Below, one piece after another: positions 1-9,564 of a stretch of 64,000 nt of DNA. The notes below the pieces were generated by a model that had not been told where the DNA came from, made no database searches, and saw only the letters and a list, made by a program, of their open reading frames with translations. Both the position numbers and the translations under genes were made by a program. Source of the DNA: Pseudoselenomonas ruminantium (GTDB lineage: Bacteria > Bacillota > Negativicutes > Selenomonadales > Selenomonadaceae). Position 1 is the stretch's first letter. Every line of letters begins with the position of its first letter. The DNA lies in assembly GCA_015058575.1 (NCBI GenBank), contig SVBZ01000003.1, positions 44,314 to 108,313 on the forward strand, in the 5' to 3' direction.

Positions 1-104
1 TTAATTATTAACTCAGATTTTCAAAAATAAAATAGCATAAGCCGTCTCCGTTTTGTATAATGAAAGTGACCAAACTATCACAACATAAACGGAGGGCTTA
101 TGCC

Positions 105-1478
105 ATGAATATGGTAGCACATAATCATCAGTCTCGTGAACTCCTTTCCTCGAAAATTTCTCATTTTCTTGAAGAATTCCATGTAGGACAGATCCTCAAA
201 TCCTGCAATGCGTACAAAGTATGCGGGTTTTCGGTCAAATCTGTATTCCAAGTAGCCTTTGAAAATGCTTTCAGCAATAAATCATTCTTCTAGAAACAGC
301 GGGAGTATTCAAACTCCATTCCTTTTGCTAAAGACACCTTTTATCGCTTTATGAATTCCAGCAGCATCAACTGGCGCAGATTTACCCTTCAGCTCGCTTC
401 AACTGTTATTGGGAAAATCGAACCGCTTACCCAGGAGAACCTCCGTAATGTACTGATTGTTGATGATTCCCTCTTTAGCCGGGCACGCTCGAAAAAGGTA
501 GAACTGCTAGCTAAAGTTTTTGACCATGTAGCGCATAAGTACACCAAAGGATTCCGCATGTTGACTCTTGGCTGGAGCGATGGAAATTCCTTCCTGCCAT
601 TGAGTCAGTGCCTGTTATCTTCTGCAGAACATGAAAACCGACTGCAGGAAGCATCTTCAGATATTGATGCGAGAAGCAATGGCGGCAAGTTGCGTAAGCT
701 GGCTCAGACCAAGGCTACCAGCGTGATGCTAACCTTGCTGAAAGATGCGAAAGCTGCTGATATTCCAGCAAAGTATGTCCTTTTTGACACTTGGTTCTGT
801 TCACCGTCTTCTTTGCTATAAGTCAAGGATATTGGCTACGATGTCATTGGCATGATCAAGAAAAGTGACAAAATTCATTTTCGCTACAATGGACGGATGC
901 AAAATGCACCTGCCATTTTCCGCGCAGCCAAGAAGTGCCGTAGCCGATCCTCGTATCTTCTTTCCGTGGAAGCGGAGGCTATTAAAGGAGCCCAGGCTAT
1001 TCCCGTAAAACTGGTCTTGGTTAGAAACAGGAACAACCAACAGGATTATCTGATTTTGGTTTCTACGGATGTCAGTCTGTCCGAAGAAGAAATCATCCAA
1101 ACCTATGGCAAGCGCTGGAATATAGAAGTCTTTTTCAAAATGTGCAAATCGTACCTGAAACTTGGCAAAGAGAGCAGAACTATGTCTTATGATGCAATGA
1201 CCGCCCATGTGTCTGTTGTATTGGCTAGATATATGCTGTTATCTCTGGAACAACGCAGAAAAGTCGATAAGCGGAGTATTGGCGAATTATTCTATATTTC
1301 GTGCGATGAATTGCAGGATTTGCAGTACATGGATGCGCTGGTTATGGTTTTGAAAAAACTTGTATCCATGATAACGGAAAAATAGCTTTTCCTTGAAAAT
1401 GAACTTAATACCATGCTGGATTCCTTCTTGGAAAATCTGCCCAATGTATGGCACAACTGCCTAAACCGATGTGCATGA
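105..1478 (+). pseudogene. IS4-family DDE transposase, three in-frame stops
   Basis: A single frame runs from ATG 105 (GGAGGG at 91-96) to TGA 1476-1478. It is broken by TAG at 291-293, TAA at 819-821 and TAG at 1383-1385 without any frame change. Family signatures survive: the first Asp in VLIVDDSLFSR, the second Asp in VLFDTWFCSP, and the Y-(2)-R-(3)-E-(6)-K motif in YGKRWNIEVFFK at about 1107-1145. These place it in the IS4 family. The catalytic residues are intact but spread over separate fragments, so the protein is inactive unless the stops are read through. The mix of TAG and TAA argues against programmed recoding. Confidence 0.8.
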
Positions 1479-1501
1479 GGTTGCTGTTTTAGCACTTCAG
1501 C

Positions 1502-1525
1502 CCCTATATTACGCTTAATATAGGG
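1502..1525 (+). terminator. Hairpin after the IS4 transposase
   Basis: CCCTATATT (1502-1510) pairs with AATATAGGG (1517-1525) around a six-base loop. It is followed by CTTGTTT. It lies between the transposase stop and the right end of the IS, so it probably ends transposase transcription. Weak U-tract. Confidence 0.4.
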
Positions 1526-1551
1526 CTTGTTTCAGATGTGCAAAGTTTGAG

Positions 1552-2718
1552 TTATTTACTGTAATAATTGTCAAAAATCCAATCCTCTATTTTTATATAA
1601 ACATAATAGTCTTTAAATTCTCTAAGACCATAGAATTCTAACTTTTTTTGCATTTCTTTCATATATTTAGTTGATGCTATAATAAACTTGTATCCATTTA
1701 CTATTCCCCATGGCAAATCTGGATACATTACTTTTATACCATTAAACTTTTCAACAGCTGTATTTTCATCAAAAAAAGCTACTATTTGTCTATCAAATTT
1801 TGTTAAAACAGCATATGCTCTTTCACCTACAACGCCAGTTCCCCATATTATATATTTTTCTCCACAGGGTAGCAAAGAATTAATTTTTTTTATTTTTTTC
1901 ACATCTCCATACTTTATAAAACGGGATAATATATATGGTTTTACATAATTATAAAAATATGATTGAAAATCATTCGATTTTTCAGAAAAGATTTCCAATT
2001 TAGCTCGAGACAAATCAGGGAAAAATTTTATTATATATTTTTCCCATAAAGTGTAATTATAACTTTTTGACCAGCCATGAGTGCCGAACGGTAAATTGTT
2101 TGAAGATATCTTCCTATGACAGTGCGAAACATCATTCTCAATTGAAAATTCTAAAGCGACATTCACACTAGGTACTGTAAAGTTTAAATTCTCATGTTTT
2201 CCACAATATCCGAAAAATTTATCTTCATAATTCTCAAATTCATCTTTCATACCAGATATATCAAATATGTACTCTTTGTTTTTTGTCATTCGAATACAAC
2301 TTTGTACTTTACGTAAGGATAAGCCCCCATTTCCTACACGTCCACATTTTTTCCAAAGCAATCTTGGAGTAGGCGCACCAATATAGTCGTATCCAAGATT
2401 GCAAAAATGTTTTAATTTATCACTAAACACAAAAGCGTCTAACTGATATATAAGAATGTAGGTATAATTATCGAATCTATCGTAAAACTTATAATCCAAC
2501 ATAAGTTTGCTATATGATTTTATACTTTCAAAAAACTCATCTGGAAAATATTCCTTGTAAACACCTTTAACATCAATTATATCACAAAGTTTTTGTGGCA
2601 TAATAAAATAAATAGGATAATCATGTAACATATCCAATGCTTGCTTAAGAGATATTTTTTCCGTTTCTGTTAATTGCTTTTTATATATAGGTATTACAAC
2701 AGCAACCTGTTTCATCAA
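1552..2718 (-). CDS. DUF5672 family putative glycosyltransferase with C-terminal Rossmann-like module
   Basis: 388 residues. The N-terminal two thirds carry the DUF5672 pattern: a beta-strand start VAVVIPIY, YQLDAFVF at about 91-98, YDYIGAP at 110-116, RVGNGGLSLR at 127-136 and PFGTHGW at 210-216. This family is found in surface-glycan clusters and is presumed to transfer sugars; no reaction is firmly assigned. Residues about 287-380 form a separate alpha/beta module starting KYIIWGTGVVGE, with a downstream acidic strand FFDENT. The module recurs in other genes here. The last codons read Tyr-Ser-Lys-stop, and the TAA lies inside the terminal repeat of the adjacent IS4 element, so the native C-terminus may have been trimmed. 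AT-rich; 46 bases downstream of its paralogue at 2765-3964. Confidence 0.75.
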   Translation of the reverse strand: MMKQVAVVIPIYKKQLTETEKISLKQALDMLHDYPIYFIMPQKLCDIIDVKGVYKEYFPDEFFESIKSYSKLMLDYKFYDRFDNYTYILIYQLDAFVFSDKLKHFCNLGYDYIGAPTPRLLWKKCGRVGNGGLSLRKVQSCIRMTKNKEYIFDISGMKDEFENYEDKFFGYCGKHENLNFTVPSVNVALEFSIENDVSHCHRKISSNNLPFGTHGWSKSYNYTLWEKYIIKFFPDLSRAKLEIFSEKSNDFQSYFYNYVKPYILSRFIKYGDVKKIKKINSLLPCGEKYIIWGTGVVGERAYAVLTKFDRQIVAFFDENTAVEKFNGIKVMYPDLPWGIVNGYKFIIASTKYMKEMQKKLEFYGLREFKDYYVYIKIEDWIFDNYYSK

Positions 2719-2764
2719 TAATTTATCTCCTTAGAAAATACATATTTCCAATTATTATTATTGT

Positions 2765-3964
2765 TTATCGTCCCCACTTAACAATAGATCTTCTATAATA
2801 CTCCATACTTAATGCTTCAATTATATCTGTAAACAATAAATAATCCTCCCCCCTTCTAAGGCCAAATCGTCTTAGAACGCTTTCAATCTCATTAATATAA
2901 TTTTTTATAGTAACTGTAACTATATAGATATATTTCCCTCTAGTAATTATTTCTATATTTGGAAAAACAACTTCGATATTTCCTATTTCTTTTACATTAT
3001 AATCACGGCTAAAAAAACAATCAACCTTTCTATTTAACATATTAAATAAGCGAAGTGCATCCCCCCCTATTTTCCCCGCTCCCCATAACACATATCGTCC
3101 TTTTATGGGAAGCAACTTATCGAAATAAGCACTATAACTTTTTATTTGGCCACTACGCTGAAGTCGCTCAATAAGATATTGCCCTAAAGAAATATGATGC
3201 TCATCTTCATAAGAGAACCCTTTTACTCCTTCAATCTCTTTAGTAATTTCATCCATGTTAGAAATATATTTCCCGATATATGGTTTCCATATTTTCCAAA
3301 ATGCATATTTAGACCAACCATGACATCCAAACGGTAATGTATTTTCTGACAATTTTCTATAACACTTCATAACCTCTCCTTCAATACAAAACAAAAGTGC
3401 AGTAACCTTGTCCGAAACCAGAAAACTAATTTCCTCATCATATCCACAATATGCAAAAAATTGATCTTCCCCCTCCTCAAATCTATTTTTCATTCCTGTA
3501 CGCATATATATTTCTTCTTTTTGTGCAGTTATTCTTATACATGAACTGATTTTTCGCAATGATAATCCACCATTCCCCACTCGAGTTTTTAAGCCTCTCC
3601 ACTTACCCCAAAAAGGTATAGGTGCACCTATATAATCATATCCAAGCGAACAAAAATGTTCTAATTTATCTTCAAAAACGAATGCATCCAGTTGGTAAAC
3701 TAACATATAATCATAGTGCCTAAAACGTTCATAAAACTCTTTTGTTAAAAGTAATTTGCTATATGAAACAACATTTTCAAAGCATTCATTCGGCCAAAAT
3801 TCAACCTGATAGTTTTTAACTTGAAAAAAATATTTCATCTTTATAGGTGCCACAAAGACTAAATCATAATTATTTAATACTTTTTTCACCTGATTGAGAG
3901 ATGCACGCTCCGATGGTTTTAAAGTCTCTTGATAAACAGGCACAACAATTACTATTTTGTACAT
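2765..3964 (-). CDS. DUF5672 family putative glycosyltransferase with C-terminal Rossmann-like module
   Basis: 399 residues, a paralogue of the neighbouring gene at 1552-2718. The hallmarks are VIVVPVYQ at the start, YQLDAFVF, YDYIGAPIPF, RVGNGGLSLR and PFGCHGW. The C-terminal module starts near residue 291 with GRYVLWGAGKIGGDALRLF, followed by DCFFSRDYN and a final strand-helix ending in GEDYLLF. The start is ATG 3964, preceded by AAGGTGAT. Tandem DUF5672 genes suggest two successive, similar transfers or different acceptors. The second domain may sense or bind a nucleotide-containing ligand; this is inferred from its glycine-rich loop only. Confidence 0.75.
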   Translation of the reverse strand: MYKIVIVVPVYQETLKPSERASLNQVKKVLNNYDLVFVAPIKMKYFFQVKNYQVEFWPNECFENVVSYSKLLLTKEFYERFRHYDYMLVYQLDAFVFEDKLEHFCSLGYDYIGAPIPFWGKWRGLKTRVGNGGLSLRKISSCIRITAQKEEIYMRTGMKNRFEEGEDQFFAYCGYDEEISFLVSDKVTALLFCIEGEVMKCYRKLSENTLPFGCHGWSKYAFWKIWKPYIGKYISNMDEITKEIEGVKGFSYEDEHHISLGQYLIERLQRSGQIKSYSAYFDKLLPIKGRYVLWGAGKIGGDALRLFNMLNRKVDCFFSRDYNVKEIGNIEVVFPNIEIITRGKYIYIVTVTIKNYINEIESVLRRFGLRRGEDYLLFTDIIEALSMEYYRRSIVKWGR

Positions 3965-3976
3965 TTTATATCACCT

Positions 3977-5083
3977 TTAACTTGACACTATTTTATCAAT
4001 TTCATCCCAAAAATATACACGTTTACATTTATCCTTTATAATTTGTTTTAAAACAACATCATGTGATTTCATTGTAATAATTACAGCATCCACTGAAGGC
4101 CAATTATCATGTGGCAAAAGAATCTTAATGAAGCGACTCTCTTTCTTTATTGCATCTATTCCATACTTAACTTTTATGTTTAGGAATTCACTAAATGCCA
4201 AAAAAGCCTTTCCAACTGCTCCCATTCCATAAACTGCGATATTGTGTATCCCCATATCATCGAACCATTGGTTAATCCTTGCAATATATCTATTACTATA
4301 TATCTTCCCACTATATGTCAGCTCGTTGATTGCACCAAAATATTTTTTATATTCCAAATCACCACCTCCTAAAAAACATTTTGTACATCCCATTTTAATA
4401 ATTTGTTCCAAAAAAAGTACATATTGTAAACTTCCGATTGAAAATTTTTTTAATCTGGAATCGTAGGAAAAATTTTCTAAATATATCGTATCATTCACTC
4501 TGCAAAATAAAATAATACCAAGAACTCCAAAAGAAGAATTAAGCAACATTACATCTGTTATATGATAAGTGTCAATATATTCCCTTGGTGATAAATTATA
4601 CTCACAATTATGTGTGATTTTTTTCCACATAAAATATTGGTTAATTATTTTATTATCAATCATCATACTAGAAACTATCTCAACACCAATCTCTCCAACA
4701 GCCTGTTCTAGTAGGCGTAGTTCCCTCTTCAAGTTGTAACGATGTTTCTTGCTCAAACGATTCATCAATATTTCTTTAGTCGCCGGTAAAGGAATATATA
4801 TATTATTACTTTTATAAAGCCATCCATTGTAATTATTACCAGCACGAATTACCTCTATATAGAGCACTTCTGACCACATTAAAAAAACATCTTTTATACA
4901 TTTATCAAATATTGTTTGTGGAAAAGTTTTCCCCCATACGTTTATTTTTGCATAATCACCTAATTTATATACTGAAATTATATATTTTTCTCTTCCATAT
5001 TCGTAGCTTAATTCTTCTACATCATCATAAATCAAATCAAATCTATTATGAATCAAGTCATCCGATGAAAACACATACAACAT
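3977..5083 (-). CDS. GNAT/FemAB-like acyltransferase fused to Rossmann-like module
   Basis: 368 residues from ATG 5083, chosen because GGAGAGG lies six bases upstream; an in-frame ATG at 5098 has no ribosome site. The first about 265 residues resemble the FemAB / BioF2-like GNAT acyltransferases of polysaccharide loci. They include a basic stretch SKKHRYNLKRELRLLEQ, a hydrophobic strand GVLGIILFCRV, and the late motif FLGGGDLEYKKYFGA. Such enzymes usually move an acyl or aminoacyl group onto an amino sugar. The last about 95 residues (HNIAVYGMGAVGKAFLAF onward) are the same module seen in adjacent genes. The gene lies next to a PIG-L deacetylase, so a deacetylate-then-reacylate pair is plausible (inference). 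Confidence 0.65.
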   Translation of the reverse strand: MLYVFSSDDLIHNRFDLIYDDVEELSYEYGREKYIISVYKLGDYAKINVWGKTFPQTIFDKCIKDVFLMWSEVLYIEVIRAGNNYNGWLYKSNNIYIPLPATKEILMNRLSKKHRYNLKRELRLLEQAVGEIGVEIVSSMMIDNKIINQYFMWKKITHNCEYNLSPREYIDTYHITDVMLLNSSFGVLGIILFCRVNDTIYLENFSYDSRLKKFSIGSLQYVLFLEQIIKMGCTKCFLGGGDLEYKKYFGAINELTYSGKIYSNRYIARINQWFDDMGIHNIAVYGMGAVGKAFLAFSEFLNIKVKYGIDAIKKESRFIKILLPHDNWPSVDAVIITMKSHDVVLKQIIKDKCKRVYFWDEIDKIVSS

Positions 5084-5108
5084 GATAAGCCTCTCCATAG
5101 ATAGTTTT

Positions 5109-6158
5109 TCAGGATATATCGAATAGTGCTTGCAATGATACTATATTTTTATATCCCAACTTGTTTAATTTCGCCTCTATTTCATCATAATAAGTGATTG
5201 CTGTAACAATGACAACATCTACTTCTATATCTCCATTTTCTGGAATCAAGGCCCTAGTCCCTTCCAGCCTGTTAGACAGTGCCCTTACATCTAATATATC
5301 AATCACGTTTATTTTAGTTTTATCGATTTCTCTATAAAACAATTTTCCTAATTCAGAAAATCCATAAATGGAGATATTCTTCCAATCTTTTTCTACCAAC
5401 AATTTAGTTATTTCATTACCATCTTGATAATTTTTTATCCAACGTAAAAGCAATCTATAAAATGCCTGATATTTTTGAAGCGTTTTTTCTCTTTCTATTA
5501 ATTCGTCTATTTCTGATTCTTTTTGAATGTCTATTTTTTTAAACGTTTCCCAATATGACTCCTTATCGCCCCCTTGACAAGCACGATACTTTCCCAAAGC
5601 ACAAGCGATATCGACATATGGCAAACTAACCATTTGATCTTTATGACAAGAAATAAACGTTCTTTTCTTATCCATTACATCAGTAATATCCACATAATGT
5701 GATACATCATGAAATGGAACGTGTACCTCATATTGATACACATCTGCCATGACGTTCAAATCTTTTAAATAATTAACAGCAAAATAGCATACTGCAGCAT
5801 GATCTGGATGATTATCATCCTCCCAAGGAATAAAAATTTTAGTATAAGAAGAAAAATCTATATTTTGAAAGATATTCTTGCCGTGTCTCGTCAACATCCC
5901 ATCTTCATAACCTAACCAAAAAAAAGAATTCACCTCTGCTAATTTCATCTCTTCTTCAAATTGTTTCCTTCGAATCTCCGCTTCTTTTTCAGAAGACACA
6001 CTTATATTTCCCTGTCTACCATCGGTAACTACAAACACATCACATTGAGAAGCATATTTTGCCATCACGCCACCTACTCCTATGCATTCGTCGTCGGGAT
6101 GTGGCGCAATAATTGCTATCTTATCATCCTTTTCAAAACATATAGGTAATACTGTCAT
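5109..6158 (-). CDS. PIG-L family N-deacetylase with C-terminal Rossmann-like module
   Basis: 349 residues from ATG 6158; a GTG at 6176 is possible but less well placed. The PIG-L/LmbE signature is complete: IIAPHPDDE at residues 16-24 and the second metal motif NHPDHAA at about 115. These zinc enzymes remove N-acetyl groups from amino sugars such as GlcNAc conjugates. Residues about 260-345 (NISIYGFSELGKLFYREI, then a strand with VDVVIVTAITYYDEIE) are the locus-wide Rossmann-like module. Here the glycine loop reads GFSELG rather than GxGxxG. The gene starts just inside the degraded GT4 fragment upstream, so its promoter context has probably changed. Confidence 0.8.
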   Translation of the reverse strand: MTVLPICFEKDDKIAIIAPHPDDECIGVGGVMAKYASQCDVFVVTDGRQGNISVSSEKEAEIRRKQFEEEMKLAEVNSFFWLGYEDGMLTRHGKNIFQNIDFSSYTKIFIPWEDDNHPDHAAVCYFAVNYLKDLNVMADVYQYEVHVPFHDVSHYVDITDVMDKKRTFISCHKDQMVSLPYVDIACALGKYRACQGGDKESYWETFKKIDIQKESEIDELIEREKTLQKYQAFYRLLLRWIKNYQDGNEITKLLVEKDWKNISIYGFSELGKLFYREIDKTKINVIDILDVRALSNRLEGTRALIPENGDIEVDVVIVTAITYYDEIEAKLNKLGYKNIVSLQALFDIS

Positions 6159-6178
6159 AACACTCTTCCCCAACACAG

Positions 6179-6805
6179 TTACAAATTATCATTATTAAAT
6201 ATACCATAAACATCATAAAATATTTGGCGCCATGCATTATACACATCAAATTCCAAAAATTCTTCCACACTTTTCTAGCTTCTCCCCCCATCTTTTCCCG
6301 GTATTCAACATCATCTAATAGTTTTATTATTGCATTAGCTGCTGCAACAGTATCACCTTGTGAAACTGCCATATAGCCTCTACCAGATCTTGTAAGTTCC
6401 AGCCAAGGAATCTCATACATAACCATAGGCAATCCCCATTGTTTACTTTCTATAATTACCTGCGAAAAACTTTCATATGATGATGTAAATAAAAAATATC
6501 TGTAACTTTATAAAAATCATCTACTATTTTATGATATCCACATATTTCTATGTTACTCTCTAAATTATATCGCCTAATATTATCCACAAGGAGATTATAC
6601 TCATACTCACGATCCTTACTTCCTACTAGCTTCAGTTTTGCTTTTGGATATACCTTTATTACATCACGCATAATAGGTATAATGACCTTTCCCCGCGTGG
6701 TTAGACACCCAAAACGAAAGGATTCTCTCGATTTTATAAAAATGCTTGATTTTTCGCTGCATTCAAGCCATTTAGGCTCCTGGTGGCTATAAAAGATTTA
6801 TAATT
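6179..6805 (-). pseudogene. GT4 glycosyltransferase C-terminal half, frameshifted and 5'-truncated
   Basis: The translation is recognisable in three successive frames as the C-terminal half of a GT4 enzyme: KVIIPIMRDVIKVYPKAKL with LVG, then the donor-site region SSYESFSQVIIESKQWGLP, then a natural-looking end EFDVYNAWRQIF. One frameshift lies near 6495-6505 in a T-rich run and another near 6265-6290. There is no start codon. The open frame begins at about 6805, right where the IS3 remnant starts, so the 5' half was lost through that element. Overlaps the start of nothing; its stop (6179-6181) is about 20 bases before the deacetylase start. Confidence 0.75.
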
Positions 6806-6815
6806 TGCAATCCTA

Positions 6816-7076
6816 TTACACTACTAAAGCTTGCTTGCATCTTGCTACGTAATAACGTTCTGGTGTCGTATAGCCGATGCTGGAATGCAGCCGTTTCCGG
6901 TTGTAAAAAATCCAAATGTACTCGAAGATTGCAGACTTTGCTCCTGCTCGTATACGAAAATGCTGATCATTCAGCCACTCCTGATTCATCGTACCCAAAA
7001 AGCTTTCCATCGGGGCGTTGTCCCAGCAGTTGCCTATACGGCTCATGCTGCAGATAAGATGATTCCGCTCTATCAT
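6816..7076 (-). pseudogene. IS3-family transposase OrfB C-terminal fragment
   Basis: About 86 residues match the end of the IS3 OrfB integrase core: SRIGNCWDNAPMESFLGT carrying the terminal catalytic Glu, then FEYIWIFYNRKRLHSSIGYTTPERY. OrfA and the first two catalytic aspartates are missing. Coding similarity seems to fade upstream at about 7085. The remnant sits at the breakpoint that truncated the GT4 gene on one side and precedes the GT32 gene's 3' end on the other. Confidence 0.85.
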
Positions 7077-7182
7077 AAACCATTCAATAAGTAAATAATT
7101 TCTTTTTCTTCACGTAACATCCGAAAAAATCATCCATAAATTACTGTAAATCAGCTCCAATTTACATTTAAGTAGTATAGGC

Positions 7183-8301
7183 TTATTGCGTTAAAGAATC
7201 ACCATCAAGATAAATAAAACTGCTCTCATGCAATCGTGCATGCAATCGTGCCAAAGCCTGCATAGGTCCCTTCCTTTCGCCAAACCACGATCCTCCATTT
7301 CTATGGATGATAAACGTCTTATCATTCACGTATTCATAGCCACAACATACCCCTTCATCTATAAACAGCTCACCTGGATACACCGTCATCCCTTGAAGGT
7401 ACTGCAAATCACCATTCCGAATCAACCCATGTCGTTCCAGAATTTCTGTTTCGTAATCCATGCAGACCTTCATCTCTGTTCGCTTTTTCATCATGAACGA
7501 CTCCGTATCGTATGCATCCATCCATTCTTTAATTACGCTATTGTGAGCCTGTCCTCCGAATCCGAGGCCAGAACCAATTTGATTACGTACAAAGGCACAA
7601 AATCCCTTCTGATAGCACAACTCATCCAAGGGACGCAACACCTCTACATCTGCATCAAAGTAAATCCCACCATACTGATAAACAACATCCTTCCGCGCAT
7701 AATCGGATACAAATGCCCAACAGCCTTGCTCAGCTGCTTGCTTCATGTAATGATGTTTGCTGATATCATAATTAGTTTCATCCCATCTTCTGATTTCCCA
7801 ACCAGGACAGTTCTTGTTCCAACTGTCTATGCAGTTTTGATATAATTCAGGCAAGGGCCTTCCCCCAAACCAACAGTAATGTATGATATGGGGAATAATT
7901 TGCTTTTCTTCCAATCGAAATGTACTAGGGATTTTATGTCCTTCGTAAGAGTATCCCGCCATAATACTGTAGGCGGTGTAGCATACAGCATCTTTCAGCT
8001 CAGCTATATTACTCAACTGAAGCAGAATCTCCATTGTTGCATTGACTCCAGTCGTCAATATCCATTCAGCATTACGACCGCCGCATCGAATCGCTTCCTG
8101 CGGTGACATAATTTCCAAGCTCCTGCCATGATAAAGTATTCTCCTCCCCCAGTGAGCGGTATTATTGTCCACAACGCCAATAATATCGTTGTCAAGATTA
8201 ATCATCTCACAAAACTTCTGATAAACCATGCCCGATCCCCAAAATACAATAGGCACTCGTCTATCAGACAATTCGTGACTACTTGTCAATCCCAAGTACA
8301 T
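7183..8301 (-). CDS. GT32-type glycosyltransferase with N-terminal Rossmann-like module
   Basis: 372 residues; ATG 8301 is preceded by GGGGAGAGG. Residues about 16-110 are the Rossmann-like module (VPIVFWGSGMVYQKF, then GVVDNN). The remainder is a GT32 (OCH1/capsular sugar transferase-like) domain: IPHIIHYCWFGG, SDYARKDVVYQYGGIYFDAD with the DxD metal-binding motif, and a late HRNGGSW. Such enzymes transfer hexoses from nucleotide sugars onto surface glycans. GC is clearly higher than in flanking genes, so it may have a different origin within the island. It stands alone: an IS3 remnant lies downstream and a 349-base gap upstream. Confidence 0.8.
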   Translation of the reverse strand: MYLGLTSSHELSDRRVPIVFWGSGMVYQKFCEMINLDNDIIGVVDNNTAHWGRRILYHGRSLEIMSPQEAIRCGGRNAEWILTTGVNATMEILLQLSNIAELKDAVCYTAYSIMAGYSYEGHKIPSTFRLEEKQIIPHIIHYCWFGGRPLPELYQNCIDSWNKNCPGWEIRRWDETNYDISKHHYMKQAAEQGCWAFVSDYARKDVVYQYGGIYFDADVEVLRPLDELCYQKGFCAFVRNQIGSGLGFGGQAHNSVIKEWMDAYDTESFMMKKRTEMKVCMDYETEILERHGLIRNGDLQYLQGMTVYPGELFIDEGVCCGYEYVNDKTFIIHRNGGSWFGERKGPMQALARLHARLHESSFIYLDGDSLTQ

Positions 8302-8650
8302 TCTTTTCCTCTCCCCGCCTCAATGTAATTTTTTCGAATTCGTTAGCATTATATCAGTCACAAATATATCCCACATACTACCAGTATTGAGATAACCTGA
8401 TTCTGTAATTACGTACAGAAGATACATCATCCATCATGGTTTTATCAACATATCAGCTGACTATTCATGACTCGAATGCTATTCTCAATTTTTTCCTCAG
8501 CTTCACTGACATTTTTTAGCTAAGCATAATATTATAAGACTTTATAATAGTTAGCTATGTAGAACATATTGGTATGTTCACAGCCACTGTAACATTCAAC
8601 AGTTTCATAAACTCTCTACGTTGCCTTAATAGGGAGTCTGAAAGTTAGTT
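8302..8650. other. Non-coding gap with AT-rich inverted repeat
   Basis: No convincing gene on either strand. At 8517-8557, TAGCTAA and TTAGCTA face each other around an AT-rich core that also contains TTATAAG/CTTTATAA, giving a partly palindromic stretch with TATAAT-like hexamers on both strands. It could hold the promoter of the GT32 gene, which starts at 8301. No -35 box was convincing. Confidence 0.35.
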
Positions 8651-9550
8651 CTATTTAATAACAGCTATACTGCAATGATCACCAATAGGAAACTTACGTA
8701 ATAATCCTCCTGTTTCTTGTTCGTAATCTTTTACCGCTTTGTTTACGCTCGGCAACTCTGGATGAAAAAAATCATGCAACAAAATCACACCGCCACTTGA
8801 CATTTTAGGATAGAAGAATCGCAATCCCTCTAACATAGGCTGATACAAATCCATGTCAAGATTCACAAAGCAAAAAATATCATCAACGTCTGCTGCGCTT
8901 TCAGGGAAGTATCCAACACAAAACTCACAAAGATTTATATTTTCCATTCGCTTTTTCACAGTATTTATATTCGTACATAAGAAGCCATCTCTTTTATTAA
9001 ACTCACCTCTTAGAAAAGACTCATTTCCAATTGCACGCTCTACATCCAAGTCTTTTTCTGAGAAGCCTTCAAACGTATCAAATAAATAACATCTCCTATC
9101 GTAAAAATACTTGTTTATATAATATGCAAATTCTCCTCTGTTGACTCCAGCTTCAGCTACGCTTCCATTTATCTTTTCCTCATAAACATATTTCGAAAAA
9201 GATTTTACCCAATTTACTCTTATATCAGATTCATCATAACGATTATGATTTGAAAAAACTTTTGTTTTAAGTTCCTCATCCTCAAGCAGAAAAATACATT
9301 TTTCTCTTGGCACATGCAATTCACATAGCTGTTTCCTTATCTCCTCCCTAGCTGTTTCTGAAGCTACTGATACAACGATTTTATCATATTCTAATTTTTG
9401 TATCTCTTCTGGTCGTTTCACCAACCCGTTTTCTAAATTATCATTTTTATTGTCTATCCAACCAATTATTATATGTGATGTATGTTCCTTAATATATTTT
9501 TCAAAAATCTTTCCATTGCGACCGGCCCCAAATATCAAAATCTTAGCCAT
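8651..9550 (-). CDS. TylF/MycF-like O-methyltransferase with N-terminal Rossmann-like module
   Basis: 299 residues; ATG 9550 with GAGGGGAG upstream. Residues 3-90 are the module (KILIFGAGRNGKIFEKYI, then GWIDNKN). Residues about 100-299 match the macrocin-O-methyltransferase (TylF) family: VAEAGVNRGEFAYYIN as the SAM-binding loop, LFDTFEGFSEKD, NLDMDLYQPMLEGL and ILLHDFFHPELP. Enzymes of this family methylate sugar hydroxyls using SAM and a divalent metal. In a glycan cluster it probably caps or decorates a sugar. The gene ends 14 bases after the GT2 gene at 9565-11148 and is probably co-transcribed with it. Confidence 0.8.
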   Translation of the reverse strand: MAKILIFGAGRNGKIFEKYIKEHTSHIIIGWIDNKNDNLENGLVKRPEEIQKLEYDKIVVSVASETAREEIRKQLCELHVPREKCIFLLEDEELKTKVFSNHNRYDESDIRVNWVKSFSKYVYEEKINGSVAEAGVNRGEFAYYINKYFYDRRCYLFDTFEGFSEKDLDVERAIGNESFLRGEFNKRDGFLCTNINTVKKRMENINLCEFCVGYFPESAADVDDIFCFVNLDMDLYQPMLEGLRFFYPKMSSGGVILLHDFFHPELPSVNKAVKDYEQETGGLLRKFPIGDHCSIAVIK

Positions 9551-9564
9551 ACTCTTTCTCCCCT

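Larger units (their letters stand above)
9..1554 (+). mobile_element. Decayed IS4-family insertion sequence
   Basis: Imperfect terminal inverted repeats are visible. Positions 9-23 read TAACTCAGATTTTCA, and the reverse complement of 1539-1554 reads TAACTCAAACTTTGCA. Between them lies one transposase reading frame interrupted by three stop codons. A small hairpin (1502-1510 with 1517-1525) follows the transposase and may terminate it. No convincing target duplication could be read because the left flank is only eight bases. The right terminus abuts the 3' end of the next minus-strand gene and supplies that gene's stop codon. The element is not expected to transpose by itself. Confidence 0.75.

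Noticed and set aside
105..1478. Programmed read-through or recoding of the IS4 transposase stops
   Set aside because: Stops are of two kinds (TAG, TAA, TAG) with no slippery site or recoding hairpin; decay is simpler.
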